Shown in pieces: positions 28,619-38,221 of a stretch of DNA of 64,000 bases; the stretch's first letter is position 1, and each line of letters opens with the position of its first letter. The position numbers and the translations under genes are program-made. Origin of the DNA: Bradyrhizobium ottawaense (GTDB lineage: Bacteria; Pseudomonadota; Alphaproteobacteria; Rhizobiales; Xanthobacteraceae); NCBI RefSeq assembly GCF_900099825.1, contig NZ_LT629693.1:5777001-5841000 (forward strand), in the 5' to 3' direction. Below the pieces are notes generated by a model, which ran no database searches, was not told where the DNA came from, and worked only from the letters and a program-made list of their open reading frames with translations.

Positions 28619-28819
28619 ATGTCAGATGCTGAACTTGCGCAGATACAAAGGGATATCGATGACCAGTTGGAAGCTATTCGCGTGCAGTGGCTCAGACTTG
28701 CGACAGCGGATTTCGAGGCTGTCGAACGAAAGAAGATCCGAAGCCAAATAACGACTGACGAAACTCGTCTCATGACATTGCTTGAAAGTAAGTGGGCGCT
28801 CCAAGCCAAACAAAGGTGA
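28619..28819 (+). CDS. Small helical hypothetical protein
   Basis: 66 residues: charged, rich in Glu, Arg, Gln and Leu, probably two helices (LAQIQRDIDDQLEAIRVQWL and RLMTLLESKWALQAKQ). GGAG sits 7 bases before the ATG. No known family recognised. Its small size and lack of context keep confidence moderate. Confidence 0.5.
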   Translation: MSDAELAQIQRDIDDQLEAIRVQWLRLATADFEAVERKKIRSQITTDETRLMTLLESKWALQAKQR

Positions 28820-29407
28820 TTGAATGCACGTGCAACCGCTAAGCGACTTTTCACCTTCGGCGATCACGTAGAAAGAGCGGCTGCAGTGCGAGAGTGGCGC
28901 GAAAGATCATGATCAGAGTAATCACTTTCAAATCAAATGCCACGGCGGCAACCAGGCGAAGGTTGCGTTTGCCCCACCATTAAGCAAAGCACTTGCCGCG
29001 CTGACCGGCCACGCGTTCGTCGAATGAATGGCTGAATTTGCACATATTGGAGTTCCCAGGAGTGGAGGCCCATGTCCGTAGAAAGTCCGCGCGGAAATTG
29101 TCTAGCAGTAACAAACACGTGGACGGTTGTGCGCATTGATAGGGCAAGGGCCGCGCACCTTGGGCTGGCTTTCTTCGGAAATCACTTCCTCTCCAACTTT
29201 TGAATTGAGTGAGTGGGGAACACCACAAATGGACAGTCCGTTCCTTCGTACTTCCGGGGGCATCTCGCAAAGGACAGGAGATTTCCGCATGAAGATAATT
29301 GATTCGAGGGCGGCTAACGCGGAGATTAAGGCTCGGCATTGTGGTAAGGCAATCACTCGGATCGATGAGGACTGGTCAGTACTTCCGCAGCGGCCGGGAC
29401 GAAACCG
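28820..29407. other. Gene-free stretch before GlcG-like gene
   Basis: Frames on both strands are short and overlap each other. None shows a start signal with a family motif. The stretch is less GC-rich than the metabolic genes around it. Confidence 0.35.
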
Positions 29408-29812
29408 GTGACAGTCACACTTTCAGAAGCCAATCAGGCGATCTCCGGGGCTCTTTCTCGAGCCAGTGCGCTGTCCGCTCGCATCAGCGTCTCGGTGTGC
29501 GATCCGTCAGGCCATCTGATTGCGCATCAGCGCATGGATGGAGCGGCTGTCGAATCCTCACAAGGATCGATCGGGAAATCGATAGCTGCGGCCCAGGAGG
29601 GCCGCCCCAGTGAAGATTTGACGGAGTTTCATCCCTTTCCGAGAACTGGCCTAGTGACCGCAATGGGAGCACCCAACATCAGACGGCCAGGCGGCCTTCC
29701 GATTTGGCGAGGGGGAGAGCTGCAAGGGGCCATCGGCGTAAGTGGCGCATCTACCAACCAGGCCGACGAGGACTGCGCTCGGGCTGGAATAGTTGTTCTC
29801 AATATTGAATGA
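29408..29812 (+). CDS. GlcG/HbpS family protein
   Basis: 134 residues from a GTG. The family core is visible: SARISVSVCDPSGHLIAHQR near the N-terminus, then GKSIAAAQEGRPS. The Gly-rich GGLPIWRGGELQGAIGVSGA and the terminal DEDCARAGIVVL complete it. Members form octamers; HbpS binds haem and senses redox stress, while GlcG accompanies glycolate oxidase, whose genes are absent here. Slightly shorter than the usual ~140. Whether it binds haem here is not known. Confidence 0.8.
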   Translation: MTVTLSEANQAISGALSRASALSARISVSVCDPSGHLIAHQRMDGAAVESSQGSIGKSIAAAQEGRPSEDLTEFHPFPRTGLVTAMGAPNIRRPGGLPIWRGGELQGAIGVSGASTNQADEDCARAGIVVLNIE

Positions 29813-30067
29813 AAGACAGAGGAGGTCAGAGCTGAGCGGACGTCGTCGTATCCGTTCCACTCTGGCATTCGATGGTACGGCGCCTATCCACAGTGTTACT
29901 TCAGCATTGGTCGGCAAGCCTCGCTGCCGATCTGTCACTGCGAGTAGGGCCCAGACCGCTGCAGAAATCGCGACGCCGAAAGCGGCGCTGCATCATCAGC
30001 GGTGATGTGAGGAGTTACGCTCGGCGCCGGTATCGAGCGTATGCTGGGACGGCTGGGGTCGGCGATG

Positions 30068-30546
30068 AAGAAGTACCGGGTGACGGTGGTCTGCCTCGAC
30101 GAGACGTTCAAGCAGCTCTTCGGCGAAGCCGAGAACCGCTGCCGCCCAGCCCGGGTCAGTCGAGCGCTACGATCACGCTTACGTCCGCCACGGCGTGGTA
30201 AGCTTGTTCCTCGCCTGCGAGCGGCTCCAGGGCCATGTCGCGTGACGGCGCACCAGCGTCGCGGCGATTGGGCGCGCTTTGTTCGAATTCGGCCGCCGGC
30301 CTTTACGATGTCTTTCCGCCCAACGGAGACGAGACGGTTGGCCGACTGGCTCAAGTTCCTCGACACGCCGAAGCATGGCTCGTGCCTCAACGTCGCCGAA
30401 ATCGAACTGAGCACCTTGGCACGCCAAGCTCTCCGCGCGCGCCGCATCGCCCGGCAGGACACGCTCGAGCACCGCATCGCGCGCTGGGAGGACGAGCGCA
30501 ATGCCGCCGGCACCGCCGTCGACTGGCAGTTCACAACCGCCGGCTT
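30068..30546 (+). pseudogene. Relic of an IS630-family transposase
   Basis: Fragments in two frames match the IS630 DDE order: KKYRVTVVCLDETFKQLFGE (first Asp), YDHAYVRHGVVSLFLACERL in a shifted frame, then WLKFLDTPKHGSCLNVAEIE (catalytic Glu region) and WEDERNAAGTAVDWQFTTA. At least two frameshifts and an in-frame TGA separate them. The middle section around the second Asp (usually VxDNLNTH) is missing. It is dead and ends about 100 bp before the PQQ dehydrogenase. Confidence 0.75.
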
Positions 30547-30643
30547 GGCCGTGGAACCTTTTCGGCGGGGAAGCGTTTCCGGCGAGGAACCGCTTGGATT
30601 CCTCGTTCGATGCCCGCGTCACTCTTACTCGGAGGACCCCCTC

Positions 30644-32232
30644 AATCGATACGCCACCATCGTCACCTGGGCCGTCCTGACGTGCGCGGGTGCCACGGGT
30701 GCCTTCGGTCAGGCTGACAGTCGGAAGCCGGACACCGAATGGCGAGGATACAATGGCGGGTACGACGCCACGCGGTTTTCCCCGCTGACGGAGATCGACA
30801 CGAAGAACGTCGCGTCCCTCCAGGAGGTGGCCCGGTTCCGGCTTCCGGAGACGATGAGCTTCCAGTCGGAGCCTGTCATGATCGGCGACACAATCTACGT
30901 AACGACCCGGGAGAATACCTACGCGATCGACGCGCGGACCGGGACGCAGCGCTGGGTGCGACACCACGAGCTCAAGTATCCTGCGAGCCCCGGCCGGCTC
31001 GGCCGCGGTGTCGCCTATGCCGACGGCCGGGTATTCAGAGGACTGGTCGATGGGCATGTGCTCGCGCTCGACGCGAAGACCGGCGACGTGATCTGGGACG
31101 TGATCGGCGCCGACACCAACGCGGGCGAGTTCTACACGGCTGCACCCGTTGTGTGGGACGGGCGCGTCTACCTCGGCAACGCTGGAAGCGACTACGGCGG
31201 GATCGGCCATATTAGGGCGTTCGATGCGAAGACTGGCAAGCGCCTCTGGAGCTTCGACACGGTTCCCTCAACCGGTGACGCCGCGAAGACGTGGCCAGAT
31301 GATCCGAATCGGGTCAAGGCGGGCGGGGGCACGTACTCCTCCTACGCGCTCGACCCTGAGGCCGGGCTGCTTTACTCGCCGGTCGGAAACCCGGGGCCGG
31401 ACTTCGTCCGCGACTACCGCAAGGGCGACAATCTCTATACCAGCAGCGTCGTCTTCCTGGACGCGAGGACCGGAGAATTGAAGGGATACCACCAGCTGGT
31501 GAAGAACGACTTCCACGACTGGGACTTGGCTGCGAGCCCAATCCTGTTCACATCCAAAGCCGGGCGGAAGATGGTCGCGGCGGCAGGGAAAAACGGCTAT
31601 CTCTATGGCCTAAGCCGCGATCTGAAGGAGGTGTTCTACCAGACGCCGGTCACGCGGATCGAGAACGTCGATGCACCGTTGACACCGGAAGGAACGCGCT
31701 TCCTGCCTGGCACGCAAGGCGGCACAAACTGGTATGGCCCATCCTACTCGCCGTCCCTCAACGCCCTGTTCGTTTCCACCATCGACTGGGCCACGACGCT
31801 CAAGCTCGCCGACCCGAAAGCTTGGAGCACGACCCACCCAAGCCGTTTATCGGAACTTCCAACGGGTTCGGCGACCAGGACCCGAATGACCAGCGGTTCG
31901 GCCACGTCACCGCCGTTGATGCCGATAGCGGCCAAGTGCTCTGGAAATATGACGCCGACACTTCGATGGTGGCATCAGTCACGCCAACCGCAGGCGGCGT
32001 GCTTCTCACTGGCGACACGAAGGGGAATTTCCTCGCCTTCGACGCGGCCAGCGGACGCGTGCTGCTGAAGATGGATCTGGGCGATCCCATCGGCGGCGGG
32101 ATCTCGACCTATATGCTGGGCGGCACGCAATACGTGGCGGTCTCGGGCGGTATGAAGAACCCGATTATCCAGACGGACAGCGGGCCAGCCTGGGTCGCGA
32201 TCTTCGCGCTGCCTGGTCAATTGAAGCCGTAG
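30644..32232 (+). pseudogene. PQQ-dependent alcohol/aldose dehydrogenase with frameshift
   Basis: A PQQ beta-propeller with repeated blade motifs: YAIDARTGTQRWV, LALDAKTGDVIWD, RAFDAKTGKRLWSFD, then in the second frame AVDADSGQVLWKYD and LAFDAASGRVLLKMD. A signal-like segment ATIVTWAVLTCAGATGAFGQ opens it. Around 31820 the frame shifts by one base (LADPKA... to LEHDPPKPFIGTSNGFG), so the first ORF ends early and the last three blades sit in another frame. No start codon exists in frame near the signal: AAT stands 7 bp after GGAGGA, where ATG is expected. It would oxidise alcohols or sugars in the periplasm if repaired. Confidence 0.8.
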
Positions 32233-32425
32233 ACGTCCTGCGGGCCGCAGGGTGGCGCGGTCGGTTGGTGCAAACGAAGGGTGAAAAGGGAGATGCGTAA
32301 CGCACCATCACCAGGGCTCCAATCGTTCGAAGAACGATCATAAATAATTCCAGCGATATTTTCATTGTCGAATTTCGCGAGGGGACGAAAGCGCTTGATG
32401 TGGTACGTCAACCAGGAAAAAGCGA

Positions 32426-33079
32426 ATGCCGAACGAGGGTTTCGAAGCCAAATTGTCCCGCAGATCGCTGCTGTATTCGACAGCGGCTTGTTTGCTTGTC
32501 AGTGCGACGAGTGGGAGCGCTCGAACGATTTCGGGTGCGATGCCATGGTCGCCCGGCACGGCCACTCCTCCGCTGCCGGTCCGCCCTGGACCCTGGATGT
32601 TCTTCACCGCCGAAGAAGCGTCGCTGATCGAAGCGGCGGTCGATCGGCTGATTCCGTCTGACGATCGCGGGCCGGGCGGCAAGGATGCCGGTTGCGCAAT
32701 TTTCATCGACCGGCAACTGGCTGGACCCTACGGACATGCGGCCGGCTTCTATACCAGGCCGCCATTCATGCAGGGCGTGGCCACGCAAGGTTACCAGCTT
32801 CCCGACTCTCCCGCGGCACGTTATCGTGCCGGCCTGAAAGCGCTGGCCGACTACATCAAGGGCGCGTTCGGCGGAAAAGTGTTTCGCGACCTTGCGCCGG
32901 CGGATCAGGACAAGGTGCTGGCCGGCTTGGAGGGCGGATCAATCGTGCTCAAAGACGTCAGGAGCGCGGACTTCTTTGCGCTGCTCCTGCAAAATACCCA
33001 GGAAGGCTTTTTCGCCGATCCAATCTATGGCGGCAACCGCGACATGGCTCGTTCTGATCTCTTGTCGACGAACGTGTGA
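32426..33079 (+). CDS. Gluconate 2-dehydrogenase subunit 3-like, C-terminally truncated
   Basis: 217 residues. A Tat-like signal (SRRSLLYSTAACLLVSATS) is followed by the subunit 3 fold. Shared blocks with the intact paralogue at 43865-44683 are PGPWMFFTAEEASLIEAAVD, GGKDAGCAIFIDRQLAGPYG, and GFFADPIYGGNRDMA. The paralogue continues GWKMIGFPGARYDYRDW; this one diverges right after NRDM into 10 unrelated residues. So about 35 C-terminal residues are lost. The GMC and cytochrome partners are also missing here; its former partner may have been the neighbouring PQQ gene or a deleted GMC gene. Probably non-functional. Confidence 0.75.
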   Translation: MPNEGFEAKLSRRSLLYSTAACLLVSATSGSARTISGAMPWSPGTATPPLPVRPGPWMFFTAEEASLIEAAVDRLIPSDDRGPGGKDAGCAIFIDRQLAGPYGHAAGFYTRPPFMQGVATQGYQLPDSPAARYRAGLKALADYIKGAFGGKVFRDLAPADQDKVLAGLEGGSIVLKDVRSADFFALLLQNTQEGFFADPIYGGNRDMARSDLLSTNV

Positions 33080-33137
33080 ATGTCGGCGGACGCTTTGAAA
33101 GATATGCCATCAGCCACGTCTGGAGAGTACGATCATC

Positions 33138-33330
33138 ATGCTCAATTAGAATGAATACCGCCATCAACTGACCTCGGGAACCGAGGAGCTCGGCCGTCTC
33201 AGTCCCGATACCATCAGGGGATATGTCGGCCTCAGTACGGCTGGCAAAGAAAGAATTTACTGGGAGCCAAGATGCGTGAGTTGATTGGACTCGCCGTCGC
33301 GGTAAGAGTCCGCTGCGAATACTCCCCGGC
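33138..33330 (+). pseudogene. AhpD/carboxymuconolactone-decarboxylase-like remnant
   Basis: The reading is MLN-stop-NEYRHQL, then TSGTEELGRLSPDTIRGYVG, LSTAGKE, and after a frame change DAKMRELIGLAVAVRVRCEY. This matches the opening of AhpD-like proteins (GELGRLSPDTxxGYxxLSxAG and KxRELIALAVAVxxRC). A TAG replaces what is usually Trp at codon 4, and a base slip lies near 33250. The rest of the fold after the Cys motif is blurred. It is a small, clearly dead gene. Confidence 0.65.
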
Positions 33331-33552
33331 ATGCCAAGCCTACGCTCGGCTTTCCAAGAGTGTGGAGTCAAAATCGGCGTTCCGCCGCAGGAACAATTGT
33401 GCTGTTGCGGACAGACAACAGGATCCCGGTTCACCCGGCCACCGGCTCAAGGCATGCGGGTTTGCTGACCTCGTTGGCGCTTGGGCGATCGAGCGCCTGG
33501 TGCTAGGGTCGTGCCGCCTCCGTCGCGCGAAACTTGCAGGAAGGAGAAGACC

Positions 33553-34332
33553 ATGGTCGACCCGATGCCCGCTATCTTCTTCGGCCACGGCAACCCGATG
33601 AACGCCTTGAGTAGCAATGCGTACACTGGCGCCTGGCGGAAGATCGGCGAGCAGACAAGGCGACCCAAGGCCGTCCTTTCGGTGTCCGCGCACTGGTACG
33701 TCCCCGAGACCGGCGTCACGGTCACCACGGCGCCCCGAACCATTCACGACTTTGGAGGCTTTCCCCGCGAACTTTACGAAGTGCAGTACCCCGCGCCCGG
33801 CGATCCCGAACTCGCCCGCCGCGTCCAACAACTCCTCGCCCCTCTCGAAGTGAAGCTCGATAATTCATGGGGCCTCGATCACGGCACATGGTCCGTGCTG
33901 AGGCACGTCTATCCCGCCGCCGATATTCCCGTCGTGCAACTCAGCATCGACGAGACCAAGCCGGCGTCGTTTCATTTCGAGATCGGCAAGAAGCTCGCAC
34001 CGCTTCGGGACGAAGGCGTGCTGATCGTCGGCAGCGGCAACCTGGTGCACAACCTCCATACCTACGCATGGGGGCGCCATCCGAGCGACCCGTACGACTG
34101 GGCGGTTCGTTTCGAAAATGCGGCCAGGGACATGATGCTCGCAGGCGAATACAAGCCGCTCGTCAACTACGACACGCTGGGACGCGACGCGGCATTGTCC
34201 ATCCCGACCCCCGACCACTATCTGCCGCTGCTGTATGTCCTCGCCGCCCGGCAGAGCAAGGAGCGCGTCAAATTCCCGGTGGAGGGGGTCGACGGCGGTT
34301 CGATCTCGATGCTCTCGGTTCAGATCGGATAG
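33553..34332 (+). CDS. ygiD: 4,5-DOPA extradiol dioxygenase-like protein
   Basis: 259 residues of the class III (LigB-like) DODA family. Fe/Zn-binding residues are visible: FFGHGNPMNAL near the N-terminus, SAHWYVPETG, LDHGTWSVLRHVYP and GSGNLVHNLH. It opens catechol-type rings extradiol to the substituent. The start at 33553 has AAGGAG upstream; the frame is open further but without signals. It is followed by an FMN reductase, and this pairing could serve an aromatic or quinone breakdown route. Exact substrate unknown. Confidence 0.9.
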   Translation: MVDPMPAIFFGHGNPMNALSSNAYTGAWRKIGEQTRRPKAVLSVSAHWYVPETGVTVTTAPRTIHDFGGFPRELYEVQYPAPGDPELARRVQQLLAPLEVKLDNSWGLDHGTWSVLRHVYPAADIPVVQLSIDETKPASFHFEIGKKLAPLRDEGVLIVGSGNLVHNLHTYAWGRHPSDPYDWAVRFENAARDMMLAGEYKPLVNYDTLGRDAALSIPTPDHYLPLLYVLAARQSKERVKFPVEGVDGGSISMLSVQIG

Positions 34333-34417
34333 CCGCAGCCCGCTCCCGATCGAAGAGCCATCGATTTCTTCGGGGATCGATCGAAGCGAAATTTCAAAAA
34401 CATCGAAAGTAATCCGC

Positions 34418-34984
34418 ATGGACAAGCCCCGAGACGTCGCCGTGATCGTCGGTAGCCTCAGGAAGGATTCGATCAACCGCAAGGTAGCCAACGCGCTCGG
34501 CGAACTGGCGCCCGCCGGGCTGAAGCTCGGCATCGTCGAGATCGGCCAACTGCCAATCTACAACCAAGACGGCGATGACGATCCGCGGGCAGAATGGACG
34601 GCGTTCCGCGAGCGGATTCGGGCGGCGGACGCGGTCCTTTTCGTCACCCCCGTGCACAATCGCTCGGTGCCCGCCGCGTTGAAGAACGCCTTGGATGTGG
34701 GATCGAGGCCCTATGGCAAGAGCGCCTGGAGCGGCAAGCCGGGCGCCGTCGTCAGCGCCTCGCCGGGCGGCATCGGCGGCTTCGGCGCCAACCATCATCT
34801 GCGGCAGTCGCTTGTGTTCCTCAACGTGCCCGCGATGGCGCAGCCGGAAGCCTATATCGGCGTCGCCGACAAGCTGCTCGACGCGAGCGGAAAGCTCGTC
34901 AACGACGGAACGCGGAAATTCCTGAGAGGCTTCGTGCAGGCCTATGCCGCATGGGTTTTCGCTAACGTCCCCCACCGGGGCTAG
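34418..34984 (+). CDS. NADPH-dependent FMN reductase
   Basis: 188 residues of the flavodoxin-like NADPH:FMN/quinone/chromate reductase family. The FMN-phosphate loop is GSLRKDSINRKVANAL (~10-25). TPVHNRSVPAALKNALD and the Gly-rich SASPGGIGGFGANHHLRQ follow. These enzymes reduce FMN, quinones or chromate in two-electron steps. It lies 85 bp after the ygiD-like gene on the same strand, suggesting shared expression and protection from quinones. The start follows no strong ribosome site. Confidence 0.88.
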   Translation: MDKPRDVAVIVGSLRKDSINRKVANALGELAPAGLKLGIVEIGQLPIYNQDGDDDPRAEWTAFRERIRAADAVLFVTPVHNRSVPAALKNALDVGSRPYGKSAWSGKPGAVVSASPGGIGGFGANHHLRQSLVFLNVPAMAQPEAYIGVADKLLDASGKLVNDGTRKFLRGFVQAYAAWVFANVPHRG

Positions 34985-35016
34985 GGTCTGGAAGCCGGGA
35001 CGGCTGGCGAGGCAAC

Positions 35017-36171
35017 ATGACGATCCGGACGATACTGCCGCCTAAGGGCCGCGATTATCGGCTCGACCTTTTGCGCGGTTTCGCCAACTGGGCGATCTAC
35101 CTCGACCATATACCGAACAATGTGGTCAACTGGCTCACCCAGCGCAACTATGGGTTCAGCGACGCGGCCGATCTGTTCGTCTTCATTTCCGGATACACGG
35201 CCTCATTCGTGTATGCGCGAATTATGCTTGAGCGAGGATTCGTCATCGGAGGAACTCGCCTCATCAGGCGTGCATGGCAAATCTACGTGGCCCACATCGT
35301 CCTGTTCGTGATGTACATCGCGGAGATCGGGTATCTCGCGCATCGTTATGCCGATCCGAATCTCGCGAATGAGTTCAACGTCGCCGGCTTCATGGCCAAC
35401 CCGGCAGAGACGCTCTACCAGGGACTGATCCTCGCGTTCAAACCCGTCAACATGGACGTGCTGCCGCTCTATATCCTGCTCATGGTCGCCTTTCCGCCGG
35501 TTCTTTGGACGATGTTGCGACTGCCGAACCTGACGCTGGCGGCTTCGTTCCTGCTGTATCTGGCTGCACGCCATTTCGGCTGGAACCTGGCCGCTTTCCC
35601 GACAGGATCGTGGTACTTCAATCCGTTCTGCTGGCAGTTTCTTTTCATTTTCGGCGGGTGGTTCGCGCTAGGTGGCTCGATCGAGGCGAGGCCATTGATC
35701 CGGTCGCGCGCGTTGCTATGGCTCGGCAGCACCTACCTGCTGTTTGCGTTCGTCATGACGATGGCGGGGCGATTTCCGGAGATCGCTCATGGGATGCCGG
35801 CATGGCTCTACGATGCGTTCAATCCCAACGACAAAACCAACCTCGCACTCTACCGCCTCGTCCATTTCGTCGTTCTTGCCTTCTTCCTCAACAGGTTCCT
35901 GCCGCGTGACTGGCGGGGCCTCGAATGGCCGATATTCCGGCCGCTCATCAAGTGCGGCCAGCAATCGCTCGAAGTCTTCTGCGTCGGTGTCTTCTTCGCG
36001 GTCGGCGCCCACGTCGTGCTCGTCGAAATCTCCGACGCGATCGGGATGCAGATCGTAGTCAGTGTCGTCGGTATCGCCTTACTGACCGCAGTCGCTTATT
36101 ACCGCTCCTGGTCCAAGAAGGCCGACAAGCCAAAGTCACCTTCCTTGCCCGCACCCGGAATCAGCCGCTGA
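35017..36171 (+). CDS. OpgC-domain membrane acyltransferase
   Basis: 384 residues, about ten transmembrane helices. The OpgC entry is RDYRLDLLRGFANWAIYLDH then FVFISGYTASFVYA. The family succinylates or otherwise decorates periplasmic glucans or other polymers in the inner membrane. The basic RLIRRAWQIYVAHI loop is typical. No glucan synthase (opgH/ndvB) lies nearby, so the acceptor is unknown. It starts 32 bp after the FMN reductase. Confidence 0.88.
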   Translation: MTIRTILPPKGRDYRLDLLRGFANWAIYLDHIPNNVVNWLTQRNYGFSDAADLFVFISGYTASFVYARIMLERGFVIGGTRLIRRAWQIYVAHIVLFVMYIAEIGYLAHRYADPNLANEFNVAGFMANPAETLYQGLILAFKPVNMDVLPLYILLMVAFPPVLWTMLRLPNLTLAASFLLYLAARHFGWNLAAFPTGSWYFNPFCWQFLFIFGGWFALGGSIEARPLIRSRALLWLGSTYLLFAFVMTMAGRFPEIAHGMPAWLYDAFNPNDKTNLALYRLVHFVVLAFFLNRFLPRDWRGLEWPIFRPLIKCGQQSLEVFCVGVFFAVGAHVVLVEISDAIGMQIVVSVVGIALLTAVAYYRSWSKKADKPKSPSLPAPGISR

Positions 36172-36424
36172 CGACCGCACACCCGGAGGGAGTCTTGATC
36201 CGCATCAAGCGTCGGCCTCCGCGCGTGTGGGAACGAAGACGCTCTCGATGGAGTTAGGAGACCGCAGCATCCGCGCAAATGCGATGTGCCGGGCGCGGTC
36301 GACGGCGAGCCCATATCAGCGGATATTCGAGGCCGGGCGCAGGCGACCGTGGCGCAGGCACGCTCCGGACAAGATGGCGTCGAGAAAAAGCCACTTAGCG
36401 CGCTCCGGACGGGGACGGTCACCC

Positions 36425-38023
36425 ATGGTGCAGGTGTTCGCAGCCTTTGCAATCGTCGTCGCGTCGATCGCGACGCTCTCCGTTCATGCTCATGCCCAGG
36501 AGCCGCCGATGAAGATCGCGTCCCCCGCGAATATGACGCGCGTCGGCTCGATCAACGAGCGGTACCAGTCCTATAATATCGAAATGCTGGAAGTCACCGG
36601 CGGGATGTTCTGGAAGCCGTATGGTTCGGCTTCGAGCGGCCAAACGAGCGGCGCTCCGGACAGATCGGGTGTCCCGGCCGGCATGGACCCCAATCTCTAT
36701 GAATACCGGCCGCCGGTCGATCTTTCGAACAGAAAACTTCGCAGGCTCGCGGCGGCTCTGGGACCGGCGTACGTCCGCGTGAGCGGTACGTGGGCGAATA
36801 CGATGTACTTTGCGGATGCGGAGCCGGCGCCATCGTCGCCGCCATCGGGCTTCAATAGTGTGCTGAGCCGTGAACGGTGGAAGGGTGTCGTCGACTTCGC
36901 GGCGGCGACCGATACAAGGATCGTGACGTCGATGGCAATTAGTCCGGGGGTTCGCGATGCCGACGGCGTCTGGACACCCGGACAGGCCAGAGAATTCCTC
37001 GATTACACGCGTTCGGTCGGCGGCGACATCGCGGCGGCTGAATTCATGAACGAGCCCACGATGGCGACGATGGGTGGCGCGCCGAAAGGCTACGATGCGG
37101 CGGCCTTCGGTCGCGACTTCAAGCTCTTTGCATCGTTCGCCAGGCAAGTGGCTTCAGGCATGCGCATCCTGGGCCCCGGCGCCGTCGGCGAGACGACCGC
37201 TTCCGACGCGATGATACGCTACGGGTCTCAGGCAACGGTCGCGACACGTGACATGCTTCAGCAGATGGGTAAGGAAATCGACGCGTTTTCCTACCATCAC
37301 TATGGGGCGGCCTCGCGACGATGCGCAGGAACGCCCGGAATGCCGCAGACGAGCGCGGATGCAGCGCTCTCCGAAGAGTGGCTCGCCCGCACGGACCAAA
37401 CGCTCGCCTTCTACCGCAACCTTCGTGACGAGTTCGAGCCCGGAAAGCCAATGTGGGTCACCGAGACCGCCGATGCGGCCTGCGGCGGAAATCCTTGGGC
37501 CTCCACCTTCCTCGATACCTTCCGCTATCTAGACCAGTTGGGCCGCCTGGCCAAGCAGGGCGTCCAAGTGGTGATCCACAACACGCTGGCGGCGAGCGAT
37601 TACGGGCTCCTCGACCAGAAGACGCTGAAGCCCAGACCCAATTACTGGGGCGCGCTGTTGTGGCGAAGGCTGATGGGAACGACCGTTCTGGATTCCGGCG
37701 TCGAAATCGCGGAGGGGCAGCATGTCTACGCCCATTGCCTGCACGGCGCGCCCGGAGGCGTGACGCTTCTTGTAATCAATAATTCACGAACCGAGACCGC
37801 CGTCGACACGCCGCTCGAAAGCAAGCGCTACACGTTGTCGGCCGAGCCGCTCCAGAACGGCGGTGTCGAACTGAACGGGGCAGCGCTCAAGCTTGACGAC
37901 AGCGGCGATCTTCCAGCGATCGAGGGCGCGGCGACCGCCGCGGGATCCGTATCGTTTGCGCCAGGCACGATCACGTTTCTGGCGATCGAGCGGTCCGGAA
38001 ACTCCGCTTGCCGTGGTTCGTAA
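36425..38023 (+). CDS. Secreted GH79-like glycosidase
   Basis: About 532 residues from the Met at 36425 (MVQVFAAFAIVVASIATLSV signal peptide, cut near AHAQ). The body resembles clan A (beta/alpha)8 glycosidases of the heparanase/glucuronidase group. The acid/base is likely in AAEFMNEPTMATMGG and the nucleophile in PMWVTETADAACGG. A beta-sandwich C-terminal domain follows (VTLLVINNSRTETAVDTP). Such enzymes remove uronic acids from glycans. The frame is open further upstream and Met36374 is possible, but the signal peptide decides for 36425. Substrate not certain. Confidence 0.75.
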   Translation: MVQVFAAFAIVVASIATLSVHAHAQEPPMKIASPANMTRVGSINERYQSYNIEMLEVTGGMFWKPYGSASSGQTSGAPDRSGVPAGMDPNLYEYRPPVDLSNRKLRRLAAALGPAYVRVSGTWANTMYFADAEPAPSSPPSGFNSVLSRERWKGVVDFAAATDTRIVTSMAISPGVRDADGVWTPGQAREFLDYTRSVGGDIAAAEFMNEPTMATMGGAPKGYDAAAFGRDFKLFASFARQVASGMRILGPGAVGETTASDAMIRYGSQATVATRDMLQQMGKEIDAFSYHHYGAASRRCAGTPGMPQTSADAALSEEWLARTDQTLAFYRNLRDEFEPGKPMWVTETADAACGGNPWASTFLDTFRYLDQLGRLAKQGVQVVIHNTLAASDYGLLDQKTLKPRPNYWGALLWRRLMGTTVLDSGVEIAEGQHVYAHCLHGAPGGVTLLVINNSRTETAVDTPLESKRYTLSAEPLQNGGVELNGAALKLDDSGDLPAIEGAATAAGSVSFAPGTITFLAIERSGNSACRGS

Positions 38024-38221
38024 GCAGGCGTTGGATGGTTGGGCGGGCACCTCGGTTCAGCGCGCGGCGGCCATCCGCGGATGGTATGCCGCCGTCCTGC
38101 GGCGCTTCCGCGTCGCCGACGAAAAGGTCAGTTTTTCGGTTTTTCTTCCGCTCTATTTGCTTGCGCCGGCAAAAGAAAAGGAAAAAGCTGCGTTGCCTCG
38201 GTCATGCTGATGGAGAAGTCC

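Noticed and set aside
30041..32068. A single 675-codon frame that would make a transposase-PQQ dehydrogenase fusion protein
   Set aside because: The first part matches an IS630 transposase with frameshifts and the second a PQQ dehydrogenase ending out of frame. The join is accidental, with no start signal for a fusion.
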